Positions 1-11,407 of a stretch of DNA of 64,000 bases are shown here, one piece after another. Every line of letters begins with the position of its first letter. Positions within the stretch are counted from its first letter, which is position 1. The notes under the pieces are model-generated. The model did no database searches and was not told where the DNA came from. It was given only the letters and a program-made list of their open reading frames with translations. Source of the DNA: Sophora flavescens (taxonomy: Eukaryota; Streptophyta; Magnoliopsida; Fabales; Fabaceae). Location: NCBI GenBank assembly GCA_030762895.1, contig JAUPTC010000015.1, positions 2,212,395 through 2,276,394 on the forward strand, given 5' to 3'. The translations under genes and the position numbers were made by a program.

Positions 1-940
1 GGGTGGTCCACTTCAAGAAAGAAAGGTGCCCAACGCCTCGTTATGTTGTTGATGTCAGAACCCGACCATGGCGATGGATTGTTGAATATCTGCAAGTTTA
101 ATTGGACAAAAGATTATATCTTTTAAGTAATAAACTAACATAAAACATATAACGAATCTATACTATTACTTCTAATTGTGTCAATTAACATTTACCTCAC
201 TCCATCTTTCAGTGATCCCGGAGGAGATAATTTCCAACATCCACTGCATCACATAGTAGCCACATTCCCATGACCCACGTTGTATACGTGACTACGTACA
301 AATGAAACCCAATTAGAATATGAGGAATTAAATAAAATAGAAATCAATTATTGTACCCACTGCATTTGATGCATTTGAACTAATAAATATCTTCTGTTGG
401 GAATAATCCATCGATGGCCCGTGCACGCCTTTCACCACGCTGCATGTGGGATGCATTAATAGACCTATCATGACAAAAACATTAATTAAAGTATATATAA
501 TAGATTTCAGATAATTAAAACAACTGCATTACTGATTATAAAGTATTTTAACGCTTACGTTTCGATGATCGTCTTCTGTTCATTCGCAGGCTTATTTCCC
601 AATGAGCGTGAAGAAGACCACGACGTTCATTCTTGGGTACAAGAGCAACAATTTGCCAATGCTTGCTTGTATTTGCGGAACAATTAGTGATTTGTAAGTC
701 ATATATAGTTATACTTAAATTAATAACCGGTACTTACTTATTGAGATAAGGCGCAAGATAGAATTGATGATCGTCTCGGGCAAGTATATCACGTATGGTA
801 GTGACCGGGTCTTCCGATGCTACGAGAACATCACCCTGAATGAACATGGGGTCAATGAACCCATAAAGGGCGAGGTTACCCTGATCGACTAACATACGAT
901 GCGGATACCTAATATATTGGAAAAACATGTTAATTATCAT
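1..940 (-). pseudogene. Ulp1-type cysteine protease domain of CACTA copy A accessory gene (3' exons)
   Basis: Minus-strand exons read as a plant transposon Ulp1/SUMO-protease-like (PF02902) domain. Exon 940-734 carries ALYGFIDPMFIQ and ends YLAPYLN at a GTAAGT donor. The next exon holds the catalytic histidine (codon 659-661) in HWQIVALVPKN, after which a one-base shift is needed to keep reading. The exon around 290-200 carries QRGSWECGYYVMQWM, with the catalytic cysteine codon at 262-264, and ends SERWSE-like before a GTAAAT donor. The last visible exon (about 59-1) reads DINNITRRWAPFFLEVDHP and runs off the window. Ulp1-family enzymes cleave SUMO-like conjugates; the role in CACTA biology is not established. 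His and Cys are both retained, unlike in element C, but the frameshift argues against activity. Exon limits are inferred by eye. Confidence 0.75.
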
Positions 941-1430
941 TGTATTTAAAAATTAATTACGTACTTAACTTATAAATAAAATGTACTTACGTGCACCAAA
1001 ACGATATGTGTGCGGAACTGGCCATTTATTTATTGAGTGCCATCTCCATAAGTTCTTTCTTTGGTATATACGATTCACCGGGCTGGCATCATGTTCCAAC
1101 GTTACCAATGCTGCATCATCCTCCATGGTGACAACCTTGTATAGCAAGATCTTTGAAAACATCACCATGGCCAGGTGCCCCTTTGTCGATCCCCTAAACA
1201 ACATAGATATATATTAGTAATCACGGATAATTAAGTTATTTAATTCGTTATGAACTAAATGGTCAAATGAATACCTTGACAGGAGCGGACATCTCTGGTC
1301 TTCCTAGATCCGACCTTTTAAGCACAATATCATTTCCAACATCCTATAACAAATACAAATAAAGCATTATCTTTAAACAATAATAAATATATTTCAACTA
1401 TGAATATAGAAAAACACAACTAACCGAGAA
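941..1430 (-). other. Accessory gene linker between DUF8039-like and Ulp1 parts (copy A)
   Basis: The minus strand has an open stretch at 1204-965 containing NKWPVPHTYRFGARK, placed between the DUF8039-like part and the Ulp1 exons. I do not recognise a domain. In related plant CACTA accessory proteins this interval is a poorly conserved linker, and I read it that way from position only. A/T-rich sequence at 1217-1430 looks intronic. Confidence 0.4.
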
Positions 1431-2110
1431 TACCTCGGATGCAACAAGAAAGGCCGACCAGTCTTCTTGGCCGGAGGATGAAGTTACAGGGGGCCCGACC
1501 CCATTGTTTGAACCTCCTCGGTGGGCACGGGGACTCGAGCATCGACATCTCGAATAATCTCAACGGACACCCTCGGATGATCATCCAGGTAATAACCGGT
1601 GGTGTATGGTATTACCTAACTTATTATATGCCCTACCCAATGCCACTAGCGGCGATGATGATGATGATCATCAACATACAGCTCACACCTATCGGGGTCG
1701 TCATCATCATCATCATCATCATCGCAGAGCATCATCATCATTTTCGGGATGATGAGGAGGATCACATGAGCCCTTAGTGCTCACATGGACGGAGAGGGTT
1801 GGACGGAGGGTTGGACACCTACCGTCATCTGCTGGGACAAAGAAGTAAATATTGCCATCTGTTGGGCAAACGCTGCTCGGCCATCTCTGTCGGCTCAGCT
1901 GCAATCTCCTGTTTTAGTTGTGCTCTATCTGCAACCGAATCCCTGTGGCATTGGTGTGAAGATGAACCATGGTATTGGCGAATGCCGACTCCCCATCCAA
2001 CACCAATGACATGGCCCGGGTGGTCTCGGTTTCGAGATGGCGGTAGATAAGATATCATTGCGTCCTCTAGGAACAAAGGTTCCTTGGGTTAGCTGATCAT
2101 CCAAGGCATC
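1431..2110 (-). pseudogene. DUF8039-like middle part of CACTA copy A accessory gene
   Basis: Reading down the minus strand, 2110-1960 gives LTQGTFVPRGRNDILS and, after a shift, HPGHVIGVGWGVGIRQYHG. This corresponds to the glycine-rich GRVRGVG-type segment seen in plant CACTA accessory proteins. Further down (about 1650-1430) a DUF8039-like segment reads DDHPRVSVEIIRDVDARV then PVPTEEVQTMG, with the terminal part out of frame. Between them a (GAT/ATC)n run (1653-1723) encodes an Asp-rich tract on the minus strand. Several frameshifts are present, so it cannot be translated as one product. The function of DUF8039 is unknown; the domain name is by motif resemblance, not by a search. Confidence 0.55.
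1653..1735. repeat. (GAT)n/(ATC)n microsatellite
   Basis: Runs of GAT at 1653-1667 and of TCATCA at 1700-1723, with a third short run at 1729-1741, lie inside the accessory gene of copy A. On the minus strand they would encode acidic Asp runs. The interruption of the trinucleotide by unrelated sequence suggests two or three separate expansions. Confidence 0.8.
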
Positions 2111-2189
2111 CTATCACATAAAAATATCGGGTCACATTACAATTCGGTAACAATCTTAAAATGACAATTACAACAAACTATACTTACAA

Positions 2190-3145
2190 TCCTCTCGGCT
2201 ACTTGGCGGGCCTCCTCGGATGTATATTGTCCCGTTTTTCTTTGTCGGCCCCTCTTCCATGAACGATGGCATGGGGGTGGAGGTGGATCAACAACCTCTC
2301 GGAAGATTTTCAGCATTAGGATCCGCTTTGAGATGCTTTCTCGTTGCGACGTGCTTTCTTTTCCTCTTCAACCATTTTCTTAACAAGCTTTTTATATCCC
2401 CCACGAGACATGACATGGGGGTAGACATTCTTGCTTTGGTTTTCCTGCCCCTTTTTCCTCTTCTCCTGTTATAAATAAAAGACAATTAAATTACATAAGT
2501 AAATGAAATTAATACAATTACATAAATTTAGAGACAAATCAAATAAGTTAACCTAAAAGCTGGGATCACGTCGGCTCTGAACAAAGCGATCCCACGTCGC
2601 CTTGTCAAGAAACGGATACACCTCAAGTGGGTTCTTTTTACTTTTTGGACCGAATATATAGTATCTGCGCCGGTCGGCCTTAAAACCGCTCCAACGCTCT
2701 CCGACAGATACTTGAAAGAAACGCTTTTTCATAGCGTATGTATCCGGTATGTCAAATGTCAACTACATTAAGACCAAAAGAATCAACAATTACTGTATGA
2801 TATTATTAAGATAAAAATAAAGTAGATACAGACAAACACAGGACGTAGAAGTATAGATACCAGAATACTCTCCCATATCTGCTCCTTCACGTCCGCCGGT
2901 ACATCTCTCCACCTATCAATGAGTATACTAGGCCTGTTCCTAGCAAGGGTCGCCACAAAACTGGTAAACTGATCTTCCATTGGCCCAATAGGTTTGAGGT
3001 TATCATCAAAATCTACTCTTATCCTCTGATTTGACCCACGGTTGGCAGTCAAATGCCTCATCCGTGTGGCACGTCTACCCTTTCTACCTGTAGATGGGGT
3101 CTCTGACCCGCTGCATGAAGGAGGTGTATCCTCATGATTAGCCAT
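2190..3145 (-). pseudogene. PF03004-like (plant En/Spm accessory, TNPA-like) exons of CACTA copy A
   Basis: The likely start is the ATG at 3145 (MANHEDTPPS). Exon 1 (3145 to about 2862) is basic and ends RNRPSILIDRWRDVPADVKE then QIWESIL at a GTATCT donor. Exon 2 (about 2758-2553) reads MTFDIPDTYAMKKRFFQVSV, then YIFGPKSKKNPLEVYPFLD and WDRFVQSRRDPSF, the signature of the plant Ptta/En/Spm accessory family (PF03004). Exon 3 (about 2470-2190) reads NVYPHVMSRGGYKKLVKKMV and, after a frame change, WKRGRQRKTGQYTSEEARQV ending at a GTAAGT donor. Such proteins are thought to bind subterminal repeats and help excision, as TNPA does in En/Spm; that role is inferred. It lies 170 bp downstream of the transposase stop, same strand. 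Confidence 0.7.
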
Positions 3146-3316
3146 GTATACCTGTTTAAACACAAAACAAAAAAAAAACTTGTTAGTATGTCAGGATAAA
3201 TATCAAACATAACTTATAAATATCGATCAACGTACATAAACATAACTTATAAATATCAACGTAAACACATAATATGCCAAACTTGATGGTAATATCAAAC
3301 TAAACTTACTTTGTGG

Positions 3317-6300
3317 TCAATTAGTAAAGTTCTCCCATAACCCTTCTTGGTGATCATTACGAGTAGCATGTACATCATCCACTTCATTTTCCTCATTGAA
3401 ATTAGGCACTCGTGTTGAGAAAGAAGGAGTATCAGAAATATCAAGAGTTGAATCGTGATTTCCCTCACTACCGTTATACATGTTTTTTCCTAGAGAAACA
3501 CTGACCACCTTTTGTTAGAAGGATCACGGATATAAAACACTTGTTTTGCTTGGGATGCCATGATGAAAGGTTCCTCTTTATTACCTACCTTACTAAGGTC
3601 CACCAATTTGAATCCTAACTCATCGGTTTGCACACCATTATTCTTTTCGACCCACCGACATTTAAAAACAGGAACTCTAAACTTCGTGTAATCAACCTCC
3701 CATATCTCTTCAATGATTCCAAAGTATGAAACGATGCCATAACAGGGTTTTTATCTTTCGAACTAGAGAAATGCATGGACTCAGCGACGACCATAACCCC
3801 ACTGTTTTGCATAGTACTTTTGTCATCCCTGGGACTCGTATAGAAGGAAAACTTATTGATATCGTACCCACTCCAGCATATGACATCAAAGTTAGGCCCT
3901 GTGCTAGTCATTTTAATGTAGCGAGAAGCGATACCATCCTTTGCAATTTTTTCTTTAAACCAGTTCAAGAAAGTCTTGTTATTCTTGTTCAAACACCATT
4001 TTTCATTCATTCTAGGGTAAGTTTCATTGATAATGCTTTTATGCTCACATAAGTATGGTTCAACCTCATAAGTGTTATTCAATATATACAAATGTGCTTG
4101 AAGCACTTCCTCCCGATCCATGCTCTTAACAGTGATACCTCGTGTACCCTTACCATCATATCTTCCTTCGTGACGAGACTTGGAAGCCCTACAGTTCCGC
4201 TTCGACATGTAGTCTGTACAAAACTCAATAGCTTCTTCTGCAACATACCTTTCAACAATAGATGCTTCGGGACGGTGTGGATTTTTCATATATCCTTTCA
4301 GGATCTTCATGTATCGCTCAACCGGGTACATCCACCTTAAATAAATGGGACCGCACAATCTAATCTCCCTCACTAGATGAACAATCAAATGAACCATGAT
4401 GTCAAAAAATGAAGGTGGAAAATACATCTCCAATTGGCACAATACAATGGCTGCCTCATTTTCCAACTCATCCAAATTTTTAGTGTCAATGACCTTGCTA
4501 CATATAGCATTGAAGAATAAGCATAACCTAGTAATGGCATGTCTGACTTTTTTAGGCAATATGTCACGAATGGCCACCGGTAGTAGTTGTTGCATCAAGA
4601 CATGACAATAATGAGACTTTAAGCCAACTAATTTGAGATCTTTCATTGAGACAAGTCTTCTGATATTTGAAGAGTAACCCTGTGGCACTTTGACTCCCCG
4701 TAGACATTCCACGTAAACTTCTTTTCTCTTTTTTTGATAAAGTATGACATGCTTGGGGCAAATAAGTCTTCTTATCCCGCACTTTAAGTGGAGCTAACTG
4801 CTCTCGTATACCCATCGCAACTAGATCCAGACAAGCATTCACACCATCCTTTGTCTTGCCTTGAATGTTGAGAAGCGTTCCGATTAAACTGTCACACACA
4901 TTTTTCTCTACATGCATCACATCAATACAATGTCTTACATCAAGCTTGCACCAGTATGGAAGATCAAAGAAGATCGACCTCTTCTTCCATATTTTCTTCT
5001 CTGTAGCCTTCTTCTGGGTCTTCCCATAGATAACATTAGTGTTGTTCACCCTTTCATAAACTTGCTCTCCCAGTCAAGGCCACGGAGCAATTTCATTCTC
5101 CGGAAGTCCATTGAAAGCTTTCCTCAATCTACGATAAGGATGATTACGTCGGAGAAATCTCCGATGCCCAAGGTAGACCGTCTTCCTTCCATGTTGCAGT
5201 TGATGGTAACATGTGCCTTCTTCACATATTGGACATGCTTTATGCCCCTTAACACTATACCCACACGAGGTTCCCGTATCTTTGGAAAGTCATTGATGGT
5301 GCAAAATAACATGGCACGCAATTTGAATGTCTCACGGCAATACCCGTCGATCACATCAACGCCTTCATCCCACATCATTCTCAAGTCTTCAATCAAGGGA
5401 CTCGGATAAACATCAATATCATTTCTGGCTGTTTAGGACCGAAATCATCATACTTAACATAATGTATTTGCGCTTCATGCACAACCAAGGAGACAGGTTG
5501 TAAATTACAAGGAGAACAGGCCATGAACTATGAATACTACTTAAGTTTCCATATGGATTCATTCCATCGGTAGCAAGTCCAAGCCTGAGGTTTCGGGCTC
5601 ATTGCCGAAAATCCGGAAACAAACTATCAATTCTCTTCCATTGCAAAGAATCGGCCGGGATGGCGAAGCTGTCCATCACACTTCCTCTCATCTGCATGCC
5701 ATCTAATGTTCTTTGCGTCATTTACATTAGCAAACAATCGCTTGAACCGCGGAATCACGGGAAGATACCATAACACCTTCGCAGGAGGACCTTTGGTGAC
5801 CACATCACAACTAGAATCACCATCCTTCACTTTGTAGCGTGATACCCCACACCGGGGCACTCGTGCATCTCTTCAAACTCTTTCCTGTACAATATGCAAT
5901 CATTGGGGCAAGCGTGTATTTTCTTATACTCCATACCCATCGGACACAATATCTTCTTCGCCTCATAGTTTCGAGATGGCAATGTGTTGCCTTCTGGAAG
6001 CATTTCTTTCAACAACTCAAGCAATTCGGTAAAGCTTTTATCGCTCCACCCATTTCTCGCCTTCACATTGAACAATCTTAACACCGCGACAACCGTGTGA
6101 AATTAGTGCACCGGGATACAAAGCCACTTGCGCATCACTGCACAAAGTATCATACACATGTGCGCGCCGAAAAGACTCTTGCCCAACATCACGGATCATG
6201 TCCTCTAGTCCATCGTCCATTTCCACGTCATCAACTTCCTCTCTATCCGACACCCTCGGCCTGTCTAACGATTCACCATGGCATATCCATGTTGTATAAC

Positions 6301-6503
6301 TCTTGCAAATCCCCTCACAAATAAGATGATCACGTATCTCCTCGGCTTCTAGTCGTCTCTCATTCAAACAGTTAACACAAGGACAATAAAATCTTCCGTT
6401 ACCACTATCGGGAGCATTTGTTTTTGCAAACTCGTAGAAAATCTTCCACTCCATTCTCATACTCATCACTTGTCCGTCTAGCATTCATCCAACCGCGATC
6501 CAT
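3317..6503 (-). pseudogene. TNP2-type CACTA transposase, copy A (frameshifted)
   Basis: Start chosen at the ATG at 6503, giving MDRGWMNARR, the usual N-terminus of the transposase-associated domain (PF13963), with CPCVNCLNERR close behind. Next come the TNP2 core (PF02992), with IHACPNDCILYRKEFEEMH, WYLPVIPRFKRLF, IEDLRMMWDEGVDVIDGY and FCTINDFP, then DVMHVEKNVCDSLIGTLL, a DUF4218 part with MYFPPSFFDIMVHLIVHLV, and a DUF4216 part with SGYDINKFSFYT, ending about 3317. The frame changes many times, for example a one-base insertion near 6430 relative to copy B, and near 5850, 5640, 5280 and 3640. The family cuts and pastes CACTA elements using a DDE-type nuclease; candidate acidic residues are the D of the INDFP motif and the E of HVEKN. 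Not translatable as one protein. Confidence 0.88.
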
Positions 6504-6954
6504 GACTAAACCAATACCTTCGTACTTAGTCCAACATATTCATCAACCACTTCTTATGACAGGGTATGGCCCTATCCCATTCGAGAAAGAAACTTTTTCA
6601 ACATTCGGTTAACGAGTTAGTCCTTAACTCTCTCATGCTCATACCGACAAAATTTCGGCAGCATTTCCCCGGTCTCCGACGTACACTACTTGAACGCGAT
6701 GACATCCACCACGATAAAGTATGCACCCGGAGAACGAAAGGAAATGTATCAATCCGAACTTTCATCAAGTATATAACATTAGAACCAATGAATAACTATT
6801 TTAACTGAATTAAGAAAAAGTTTTTTCCCAAACTGTCCAACTTTGGACAATTCAAGATCCAACACAATGAGGCGGTACATTAAGCACGTACACGTACGCT
6901 CATTAGTATTGCATCTCAAACGGGAAACTAAGGCTTTACTATTTATGTAGCTTG
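6504..6954 (-). other. Leader/5' intron region of CACTA copy A
   Basis: No coding region. The stretch aligns along its whole length with the reverse complement of 16737-17180 in copy B, including the sequence that matches TTCCCGTTTGAGATGCAATA. It lies between the hidden 5' terminus and the transposase ATG. In B the palindrome array begins just upstream of this shared block, so the N gap probably conceals that array in A. Confidence 0.75.
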
Positions 6955-7454
6955 NNNNNNNNNNNNNNNNNNNNNNNNNNNNNNNNNNNNNNNNNNNNNN
7001 NNNNNNNNNNNNNNNNNNNNNNNNNNNNNNNNNNNNNNNNNNNNNNNNNNNNNNNNNNNNNNNNNNNNNNNNNNNNNNNNNNNNNNNNNNNNNNNNNNNN
7101 NNNNNNNNNNNNNNNNNNNNNNNNNNNNNNNNNNNNNNNNNNNNNNNNNNNNNNNNNNNNNNNNNNNNNNNNNNNNNNNNNNNNNNNNNNNNNNNNNNNN
7201 NNNNNNNNNNNNNNNNNNNNNNNNNNNNNNNNNNNNNNNNNNNNNNNNNNNNNNNNNNNNNNNNNNNNNNNNNNNNNNNNNNNNNNNNNNNNNNNNNNNN
7301 NNNNNNNNNNNNNNNNNNNNNNNNNNNNNNNNNNNNNNNNNNNNNNNNNNNNNNNNNNNNNNNNNNNNNNNNNNNNNNNNNNNNNNNNNNNNNNNNNNNN
7401 NNNNNNNNNNNNNNNNNNNNNNNNNNNNNNNNNNNNNNNNNNNNNNNNNNNNNN
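6955..7454. other. Assembly gap (500 N)
   Basis: Exactly 500 N, the same size as the other two gaps, so a fixed-size scaffold join rather than a measured distance. It separates the leader of copy A from satellite. Confidence 0.98.
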
Positions 7455-9899
7455 TTAGTGTCCAAATTAGGGTTTGAAATAGGGTTCTGAGTTTAAAATT
7501 GGGTTGTGGGTTAAAAATAGGGTTTTGGGTCAAAATTAGGGCTTTGGGTTAAAATTAGGGTTTTTGGTCCAATTTAGGGTTTTGGGTCAAACATAGGGGT
7601 TTAGGGTTTGAATTAGGGTTTTGAGTGAAAATTAGGTTTTTGGGTCCGATTTTGGGTTTAGGGTCAAAATTAGGGTTTAGGGTTTGAATTAGGGTTGAGT
7701 TAAAAATAGGGTTTTCGGTCAAAAATTAGGGTTAGAATTAGGGTTTTAGGTTAAAATTAGGATTTTTGGTCAAAATTAGGGTTCTGCGTCAAAATTAGGG
7801 CTTAGGGTTAGAATTAGGGTTCCCGGTCAAATTTAGGGTTTAGGGACAAAATTAGGGTTTAGGGTTTGAAATAGGGTTGTGGGTCAAAAATAGGGTTTAG
7901 GGTTTGAATTAGGGTTTTGAGTGAAAATTAGGTTTTTGGGTCCAATTTTGGGTTTAGGGTCAAAATTAGGGTTTAGGGTTTGAATTAGGGTTGAGTTAAA
8001 AATAGGGTTTTGGGTCAAAAATAGGGTTAGAATTAGGGTTTTAGGTTAAAATTAGGATTTTTGGTCAAAATTAGGGTTCTGCGTCAAAATTAGGGCTTAG
8101 GGTTAGAATTAGGGTTCCCGGTCAAATTTAGGGTTTAGGGACAAAATTAGGGTTTAGGGTTTGAAATAGGGTTTTGGGTCAAAAATAGGGTTTAGGGTTT
8201 GAATTAGGGTTTTGAGTTAAAAATAGGGTTTTGGGTCAAAATAGGGTTAGAATAAGGGTTTTGGGTTAAAATTAGGGTTTTGGGTTAAAATTAGGGTTTT
8301 GGGTCAAAATTAGGATTCTGGGTCAAAATTAGGGTTTTGGGTCAAAATTAAAGTTTGAATTAGGGTTTTGGGTCAATATTAGTGCTTTGGGTTAAAATTA
8401 GGGTTTTGGGTTAAAATTTTGGTATTGGGTCAAAATTAGGGTTTTGGGTCAAAATTAGAGTTTAGGGTTTGAATTAAGGTTTCGAGTTACAAATTGGGTT
8501 TTGGGTCAAAAATAGGATTCGAATTTGGGTTTTGGTTTAAAATTAGGGTTTTGGGTCAAAATTAGGGTTCTGGGTCAAAAGTAGGGTTTAGGGTTTGAAA
8601 TAGGGATTTGAGTTTAAATTAGGGTTTCGGGTCAAAATTAGGGTTGTGGTTTAAAATAAGGGTTTTGGATCAAAATTAGGTTTTTGGTCCCAATTAGGGT
8701 TTTGTGTCAAAAACAGGGTAAGAATTAGGGTTTTGGGTCAAAATTTAGGGTTTCGGGTCGAAATTAGGGTTCTGGGTCAAATTTAGAGTTTAGGGTCAAA
8801 ATTAGGGTTTAGGGTTAGAATTTGGCTTTCGGGTCGATATTAGGGTTCTGGGTCAAATTTAGGGTTTAGGGTCCAAATTAGGGTTTGAAATAGGGTTTAG
8901 TATAAAATAGGGTGTTTGGTCAAAAATTGGGTTAGAATTAGGGCTTTGGGTTAAAATTAGGGTTTTGGTTCCAAATTAGGGATTTGAGTCAAACATAGGG
9001 GTTTAGGGTTTGAATTAGGGTTTTGAGTGAAAAATAGGTTTTTGGGTTATAAATATGGTTAGAATTAGGGTTCTGTCAAATTTAGGGTTTAGTGTCCAAA
9101 TTAGGGTTTGAAATAGGGTTTTGAGTTTAAAATTGGGTTGTGGGTCAAAATTAGGGCAAGGGGTTAAAATTACGGTTTTTGGTCCAATTTAGGGTTTTGG
9201 GTCAAACATAGGGTTTTGAGTGAAAATTAGGTTTTTGGGTCAAATTTTGGGTTTACGGTCAAAATTAGGGTTTAGGGTTTGAATTAGGGTTGAGTTAAAA
9301 ATAGGGTTTTTGGTCAAAAATTGGGTTAGAATTTGGGTTTTGGGTTAAAATTAGTATTTTGGGTCAAAATTAGGATTCTGGGTCAAAATTAGGGCTTAGG
9401 GACAAAATTAGGGTTTAGGGTTTGAAATAGGGTTTTGGGTCAAAAATAGGGTTTAGGGTTTGAATTAGGGTTTTGAGTTAAAAATAGGGTTTTGGGTCAA
9501 AATAGGGTTAGAATTAGGGTTTTTCGGTTAAATTTAGGGTTTTGGGTCAAAATTAGGATTCTGGGTCAAAATTAGGGTTTAGGGTCAAAATTAGAGTTTG
9601 AATTAGGGTTTTGGGTCAATATTAGTGCTTTGTGTTAAAATTAGGGTTTTGGGTTAAAATTTTGGTATTGGGTCAAAATTAGGGTTTTGTGTCAAAATTG
9701 GAGGTTAGGGTTTGAATTAAGGTTTTGAGTTACAAATAGGGTTTTGGGTCAAAAATAGGATTAGAATTTGGGTTTTGGTTTAAAATTAGGGTTTTGGTTC
9801 CAAATTAGGGTTTTGAGTCAAACATAGGGGTTTAGGGTTTGAATTAGGGTTTTGAGTCAAAAATAGGTTTTTGGGTTAGAAATATGGTTTGAAGGTTTC
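7455..9899 (+). repeat. Telomere-like satellite array, G-rich on plus strand (segment 1)
   Basis: Continuous degenerate repeat with no gene. The common building block is a 19-mer, ATTAGGGTTTTGGGTCAAA, alternating with ATTAGGGTTTAGGGTTTGA. Both can be written as two TTTAGGG-like heptamers plus about five A/T-rich bases. Larger duplications are visible: a block around 7621 recurs at 7917 (296 bp), and the variant GTGTCCAAATTAGGG at 7458 recurs at 9092 and again at 14221 beyond the LTR. Perfect TTTAGGG runs of more than two units are absent, so this is a derived satellite, not a functional telomere. Confidence 0.95.
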
Positions 9900-10498
9900 T
9901 GTAACACCCTGTTTTTCGTATGCTTCTTTATCGGTAAATACATGCTTTAATGTATTTATTTTCAATAAAATCCAGAAGATGATTTTATTTAAAATAAAAT
10001 CATTTTCTTGTGTTGTTTTACCATATGAAGTCCCAATAAAATTTTCAGTCGAAAATTCAGATGAAAATCGGTCTGGGTTCTCACTACCGGTACAAGTTTA
10101 CTGAGCTAGAAACAAAATTTTATTTCGTGAACAAGATAGTTAGTGTTTTTATGATGTTTTGTGTGGGTTTGGTAAATTTTCGAATTTTGTTGTCCGGGAA
10201 TAAAATATAATATTTTATCCGGACGAAACCTTCAGAAAATACGATCGGATGTGCAACCGGTTACGTATTTAAGCAGTTAAAGGAACCCTAAATGAGGAGA
10301 AAAGGCTTGATGGGAAGTCTCATTAAATGTTTATAACACATACTAAGAAAAAGTAAATCCTTACTTCCCTCCAAAATCTTACTATTGATCTTTCTCTCTC
10401 CAATCACATCACATCACATTAACTCTTTAACCTCTCTTCAAGAAACTCATCTTCTTTCTTCTTCTCCCTCTCAAGGCCGTGCACCCCTCCCTTTCCTC

Positions 10499-10506
10499 TA
10501 TAAATA
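10499..10506 (+). promoter_or_regulatory. LTR TATA box
   Basis: TATAAATA about 600 bp into the solo LTR, followed by a pyrimidine-rich stretch with many CTT/CATC runs, as expected around a U3/R boundary. The minus-strand LTR has the same octamer in a comparable context (22415-22422). Transcription is not shown. Confidence 0.6.
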
Positions 10507-10918
10507 TCACTCATCCACTTCACTTCATCACTTTTCCTTTCTCCTACTCCACTCTTAAGCTTTCATCTTTTAACTTCAAGCTTCCAAAGCTCTTGTTTTT
10601 ATTCTCCTTTTCACTAAGTGTTATTCACCAAAGTTGTTCCTCTTGTTTAGGGTAATACTCTCATGTATTTTTTTCTTTAAAAAACTTCATTTTTTTCTAA
10701 AGTTTCTTCCTTATGTCATATATGAGCTTTTATCTTCAAAAATCTCTCAAAATTGGTAGAAAACTCCTTTTGAGTTGAAACCAATTTCTATGGTCTTGTA
10801 TTTACTTGTATTTTAACATACTAAAAGGTTGTGTAAAACAAAGTTTCCTAACCTCTACTTTCTAATGAGGTCGAACCATGCATCTTGTTTCAACTTTTAC
10901 AAATATGAGTTTGTATTT

Positions 10919-11164
10919 AAAGATTTGTTTTCCCAAAATGATCATGGACCAAGGCTCCTTTATGTTAAAGGATGCTATGTCTAAAGTGATTGGAAAGTTT
11001 AAAGATTTGTTTTCCCAAAATGATCATGGACCAAGGCTCCTTTATGTTAAAGGATGCTATGTCTAAAGTGATTGGAAAGTTTAAAGATTTGTTTTCCCAA
11101 AATGATCATGGACCAAGGCTCCTTTATGTTAAAGGATGCTATGTCTAAAGTGATTGGAAAGTTT
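10919..11164 (+). repeat. 82-bp tandem repeat, three copies, inside solo LTR
   Basis: Copies start at 10919, 11001 and 11083 and each begins AAAGATTTGTTTTCCCAAAA; they are essentially identical, with a partial fourth start at 11165. Single related units with CAAAGTGATCATGG-like sequence recur at about 11490 and 11635, so the array grew from a module already dispersed in the LTR. The open frames here are by-products of the repeat. Confidence 0.95.
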
Positions 11165-11171
11165 AAAGATT

Positions 11172-11407
11172 TTAACTCTACTTTTATGTCATTTATATTT
11201 ATGCCATTTACTTTATGTCATTTACTTTATGTCATTTACATTATGTCATTTACTTTTATGTCATTTATATTTATGCCATTTACTTTATGTCATTTACTTT
11301 ATGTCATTTACATTATGCCATTTACTTTTATGTCATTTATATTTATGCCATTTACTTTATGTCATTTATGTTTATGTCATTTATGATTCATTTACTTATG
11401 TCATTAT
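11172..11407 (+). repeat. ATGTCATTTA minisatellite inside solo LTR
   Basis: Some eighteen units of the type TTTATGTCATTTAC with variants ATGCCATTTAC and ATTATGTCATTTAC. A higher-order unit is visible, because the variant order (TATATTTATGCC, then two TTTATGTC, then ACATTATG) repeats after about 77 bp. It directly follows the 82-bp array. Confidence 0.92.

Larger units (their letters stand above)
1..6954 (-). mobile_element. CACTA (En/Spm) DNA transposon, copy A, incomplete at both sides
   Basis: All coding traces lie on the minus strand in CACTA order: TNP2 transposase (6503 down to 3317), then an accessory reading frame with PF03004-like, DUF8039-like and Ulp1 protease parts (3145 down to 1). 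The 5' leader (6504-6954) is nearly identical to the reverse complement of copy B at 16737-17180, so A and B belong to one family. The 5' terminus is hidden in the 500-N gap that starts at 6955; the 3' terminus lies left of the window. Frameshifts in every coding block mark it as a decayed copy, although many motifs are still readable. Family assignment rests on protein motifs and on homology to B, whose CACTA end is visible. Confidence 0.9.

Noticed and set aside
1439..1777. Plus-strand 112-codon frame with His-rich and Ile-rich runs
   Set aside because: It lies antisense to the accessory gene and its runs come from the (GAT/ATC)n microsatellite.
6779..7533. Frames running through N at 6779-7533 and 38572-39144
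   Set aside because: They consist mostly of unknown bases.
10919..11164. CRISPR-like regular repeats
   Set aside because: 82-bp units are directly abutting without unique spacers, in a plant LTR.
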